The position numbers and the translations under genes were made by a program. Positions 54,951-55,272 of a stretch of 55,272 nt of DNA are shown one piece after another; positions within the stretch are counted from its first letter, which is position 1; each line of letters begins with the position of its first letter. The notes below the pieces were generated by a model, which had not been told where the DNA came from, ran no database searches, and was given only the letters and a program-made list of their open reading frames with translations. Source of the DNA: Cryobacterium sp. PH31-L1 (GTDB lineage: Bacteria > Actinomycetota > Actinomycetes > Actinomycetales > Microbacteriaceae); contig NZ_JASISM010000009.1 of assembly GCF_030063145.1 (NCBI RefSeq), forward strand, positions 1 through 55,272, given 5' to 3'.

Positions 54951-55272
54951 CTAAACAGCGGCGGGACGCCTTCTTCTGTTCCTTACTGAGAGCCAATGCA
55001 AAAGCTGCTGGATACAGCTTGCGGATGGTCGCCCTCGTAGACAGCCACAGTCCCGCAGGGCAAGCTGCCCGTTGCCCGTTGCCAAACAGTCGCCCTCACC
55101 GCAGCGGCTGCACGTTGCCGCTCCCGCAAAGTTCAGACTGGGGGCGGGGTGTCGGGATATTCGCGGGGTGCCGAGTTTTCGGGGTGTTTTGCGGGTCTCC
55201 GCATGCTTTTCGCGGAGGCCCGCAAAACACCCCGAATGTTTGAGCTGAGGAGCGAGTGTCCCGTCGCTCCGC
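54951..55272. other. Non-coding right edge
   Basis: After the RDD gene there is no convincing gene in the last 322 bp. It holds short repeats and, at 55180-55234, a very long hairpin. The final 30 bases loosely resemble the 35-bp intergenic repeat seen at 241 and 33970. No adapter is visible at this edge. Confidence 0.6.
55180..55234. repeat. 23-bp inverted repeat (long hairpin)
   Basis: Bases 55180-55202 pair with 55212-55234 at 22 of 23 positions around a 9-nt loop, and the single mismatch is a possible G-U pair. It lies about 230 bp from the RDD stop, so it may not be that gene's terminator. It could be a terminator of a gene beyond the edge or a REP-like palindrome. Confidence 0.7.

Overview
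The window is high-GC actinobacterial DNA. Gene content, the mycobacteria-like gene order around whiB1/pdtaS and secA1/hpf/lpqB/mtrBA, GuaB1, the Kgd-type oxoglutarate decarboxylase and a mycothiol-type SigR/RsrA pair point to the Actinomycetes. The style (short 5' leaders, GTG starts, many ATGA overlaps) suggests Microbacteriaceae, but the genus is not determined. Bases 1-174 are not genomic: they are a poly-C run plus a miscalled Illumina P5/i5/Nextera adapter, so the left edge is a contig end with untrimmed read-through.

Layout. 175-9560: short-chain dehydrogenase, acyltransferase, the methionine pair metY-metX, a three-gene sensor operon (histidine kinase, degenerate kinase-like membrane protein, LuxR-type regulator) and an MFS exporter. 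9756-16575: an integrated 6.8-kb element. 16715-23913: GT87 glycosyltransferase, NAD(P)HX dehydratase, a glyoxalase-like protein, two CNNM/CorC-type proteins and GuaB1. 24095-29844: kgd, a double VOC protein and rsrA-sigR. 29893-33835: aroA-rsgA-bcp, a small membrane protein and whiB1. 34042-38737: pdtaS, orphan CpaE/CpaB-like proteins, a hypothetical and a DUF6459 protein. 38821-47442: secA, hpf, comF-like, lpqB, mtrB and mtrA, all leftward. 47596-54950: a membrane/MoxR/DUF58/SpoIIM/RDD cluster.

The main discovery is the 9756-16575 element. It is bounded by a 15-bp direct repeat and has a large serine recombinase 22 bp inside its left end. It split a host gene for a small MTH1187-type thiamine-binding protein: the 48-codon N-terminal part lies at 16556-16705 and the 52-codon C-terminal part at 9598-9770, both on the minus strand. 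Just inside its right end the element carries a complete, about 81% identical copy of the same gene (16209-16514) with its own likely leaderless promoter. It therefore replaces the gene it breaks, and the replacement has synonymous changes in the target core. Rejoining the element ends gives a dyad-symmetric attP.

Element cargo includes a DUF2511-like lipoprotein, a second small serine recombinase, a PD-(D/E)XK nuclease-like protein with a winged helix nested between its catalytic motifs, and a [15 protein letters not shown] coupled pair made of a soluble Hanks-type kinase and an unrecognised TIM-barrel-like protein. The last three genes are candidates for an undescribed defence or regulatory module; that function is inference only.

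No rRNA, tRNA or CRISPR array was seen. Long open frames antisense to high-GC genes were treated as shadows.
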